Shown: positions 58,901 to 61,900 of the stretch, piece by piece | Numbering within the stretch: position 1 is the first letter of the stretch | Layout of the letters: every line of letters begins with the position of its first letter | Assembly (NCBI RefSeq): GCF_014851395.1 | Contig: NW_024040817.1 | Coordinates: 33,142,340 to 33,206,339, forward strand | Reading direction: 5' to 3' | Origin: Micropterus salmoides | Taxonomy: Eukaryota > Chordata > Actinopteri > Centrarchiformes > Centrarchidae | DNA: 64,000 nt | Notes under the pieces: model-generated | The model's input: the letters and a program-made list of their open reading frames with translations, nothing else | The model's database searches: none | Told to the model about the DNA's origin: nothing | Translations under genes and position numbers: made by a program

Positions 58901-61900
58901 CCTTTGTATTTCTATGTATACTAAATGTCCAGTAGTCGCAAATACTCTCAAGATTTGGTTTCAATTTAGACAATGTTTTGGTTTTAAGGACTTCCTCATA
59001 GTCAGCCCTATATGCAAGAATCACCTATTCCTTCCAGCTCAATTGGACTCAGTCTTCAGTCAGTGGCAACAGACAGGTCTTGTTAAATTTAGTGATCTTT
59101 TCATTGATGATTTTTTCGCCTCTTTTTCCAGCCTCTCCTCAAAATATAATCTGCCAAGTTCACACCTGTTTAGATATCTTCAGGTTCGTCATCTAATTCA
59201 AAATCTTTGTCCCACATATCCATCCATTCCTCCCAGTACAGGATTGGATGCAATTTTAAACATTCCCTTACTTTTGAAGGGAGTAATTTCTAATGTATAT
59301 AATATTTTAATGTCAATTAAAAATATTAATCTAGATAAAATCCGTGCAGAATGGTCAAAAGATTTGGCAGTGGACATATCAGAGGAAACCTGGAATAATG
59401 CATTAGCTAGAGTGAATGGAACAACCTCCTGTACTCGATTGGGTTTAATCCAGTTCAAGGTCCTCCACAGACTTCATTACAGCAAGGTTAGGTTGTCTAA
59501 AATATATGCAAATGTGGCTGATACATGTGAGCGTTGTCGTTCTGCTAAAGCAGACCTTGCTCATATGTTTTGGACTTATCCCAGACTGCTGGATTACTGG
59601 ACAACTATATTTAAAATTTTGTCTGAGGCATATGTTAAGGATATCAGGCCTAGTTTTGAGATGGCTGTCTTTGGAGTACCTAAACAAGATGTGGTCATGT
59701 CCAAAAAGTGTCAAGACGCATGCGCTTTTGCATGTCTTTTGGCTCGTAGAAGAATATTGCTTGATTGGAAGTAAAGTAAACCACCCTTAGTTTCACTCTG
59801 GCTTAGTGATGTGATGCTGTTTTTGAAACTGGAGAGAATAAAATATTCTCTTAGAGGATGCACCAAACGTTTTTATTCTGTATGGACCCCAATGATTTCT
59901 TATTTTGAAAAGGATGTAACTCCTTCCCCAAACTAAAACAAATTTTTGATAAGGTCTGTGCACATTGGATCGGATGACATAATCCGACACAGTTGTCTAA
60001 AAATGTTGTCAATTATTTCCTCACTGTTTGTAACATAAGAACTTCGATATATTTAGGGCCCGAGCACGACCGTGTGAGGTCCCTATTGAATTTGCTCGGA
60101 TTATTTATTTATTTATTTTTATTTATTTTTTTATTTTTCCTGCAAAGTAGGCCCAAATGACATGGCCTAAACATACTCGAAAACTCACCAAAATTTGCAA
60201 ACATGTCAGAACCGGTGAAAAATTTCGTATTCTACAAATTTCGCCACCTAGAAAATTGGAAAAGATTAGCCCCTCGTTCACGTTCAACCTACATGTACGA
60301 AACTTTCTGGGGACATGTATCATATCAAGACGCACAAAAAAGCCTCAAGAACCCATAGCCTAAAGTCAACAGGAAGTCGGCCATTTTGAATTTTACGGCC
60401 ATTTTTGGATGATTTACACACTTCGTACTTTAACAAACTCCTCCTAGGGATTTAGTCGGATTGACGTCAAATTTCTGCTGTGCCTTCTAAAGGCATTGAC
60501 GATGAAAAGTTGTGCTATTTGCGCGTTTTCGTCAATGGGCGTGTCCGTGGCGTCGATGATTCGCCATGAAAAAGGAAGTTGTTGTAACTTCAGTGTACGT
60601 GCTCACATCTGGACCAAACTGTAGATCTAGGATGAGAGTCCCGCCCTGAACACATGTACATGCCGACATTCACCCACAGTCATAGCGCCACCTGCTGGCA
60701 ATAGAACGTGACCTTTAACGAAGCAGCCCCCGCCGCATGTTTCACCTACGTGCACGAATTTTCTGTGGTACGTGTATCTTGTCCAGACGCACAAAAAAGT
60801 CTCTTGGAGCCATAGCCTAAACCCAACAGGAAGTCGGCCATTTTGAATTTTACGTCAAATTTTGGATGATTTACACACTTCGTACTTTAACGAACTCCTC
60901 CTAGGGATTTAGTCCGACCGACCTCAAATTTCTGCTGTGCCTTCTAAAGGCATTGAAGATGAAAAGTTGTGCTATTTGCAAGTTTTCGTCAATGGGCGTG
61001 TCCGTGGCATGGCGTCAAAGATCAACTCTTCGCCATGACACGGAAGTTGTCGTAACTTCAGTGTACATGCTCACATCTGCACCAAACTGTACATGTAGGA
61101 TGAGAGTCCCACCCTGAACACATGTACATGCTGACATTTACCCACAGTCATAGCGCCACCTGCTGGCAACAGGAAGTGACTTTTAACAAAGCAGCCCCCG
61201 CCGCACGTTTCACCTACGTGCACAAATTTTCTGTGGTACGTGTATCTTGTCCAGACGCACAAAAAAGCCTCTTGGAGCGATGCCCTAAAATCAATAGGAA
61301 GTCGGCCATTTTGAATTTTACGTCAAATTTTGGATGATTTACACACTTCGTACTTTAACAAACTCCTCCTAGGGATTTTGTCCGACCGACTTCAAATTTG
61401 TGCTGTGCCTTCTAAAGGCATTGAAGATGAAAAGTTGTGCTATTTGCGAGTTTTCGTCAATGGGTGTGTCCGTGGCGTGGCGTCAGAGATCAAGTCTTCG
61501 CCATGACACAGGAAGTTGTTGTAACTTCAGTGTACATGCTCACATCTTAACCAAACTTTACAAATTTTTGTATGCATTTCTGCCTCATTATGCAAATGAG
61601 GAGGGGCTGTGTCTCAAGGGGTCATCTTCTCTGCTATTGGTGGACCAGTCAGACAGGAGAGCTCTAGGCCTACTCTGCCTGCAGACATCAACGATCTTGC
61701 CCCTCACACAGTCAGATGGCTTCCTTCAGTGCGCTGAGGTGTTTAACAACTCTGAAGACACTACCAGCCATGTCTTCCTTCTCTTTTCACGTAGACGCTC
61801 CGACAGACAGTGCTTTCAGTTTGCTGCATGCATGGACACAGAACTGCGGTATAGGGAGAAGCACACGGTCAGCTGGCTGCAGCTAAATCTGGAGTGCACT

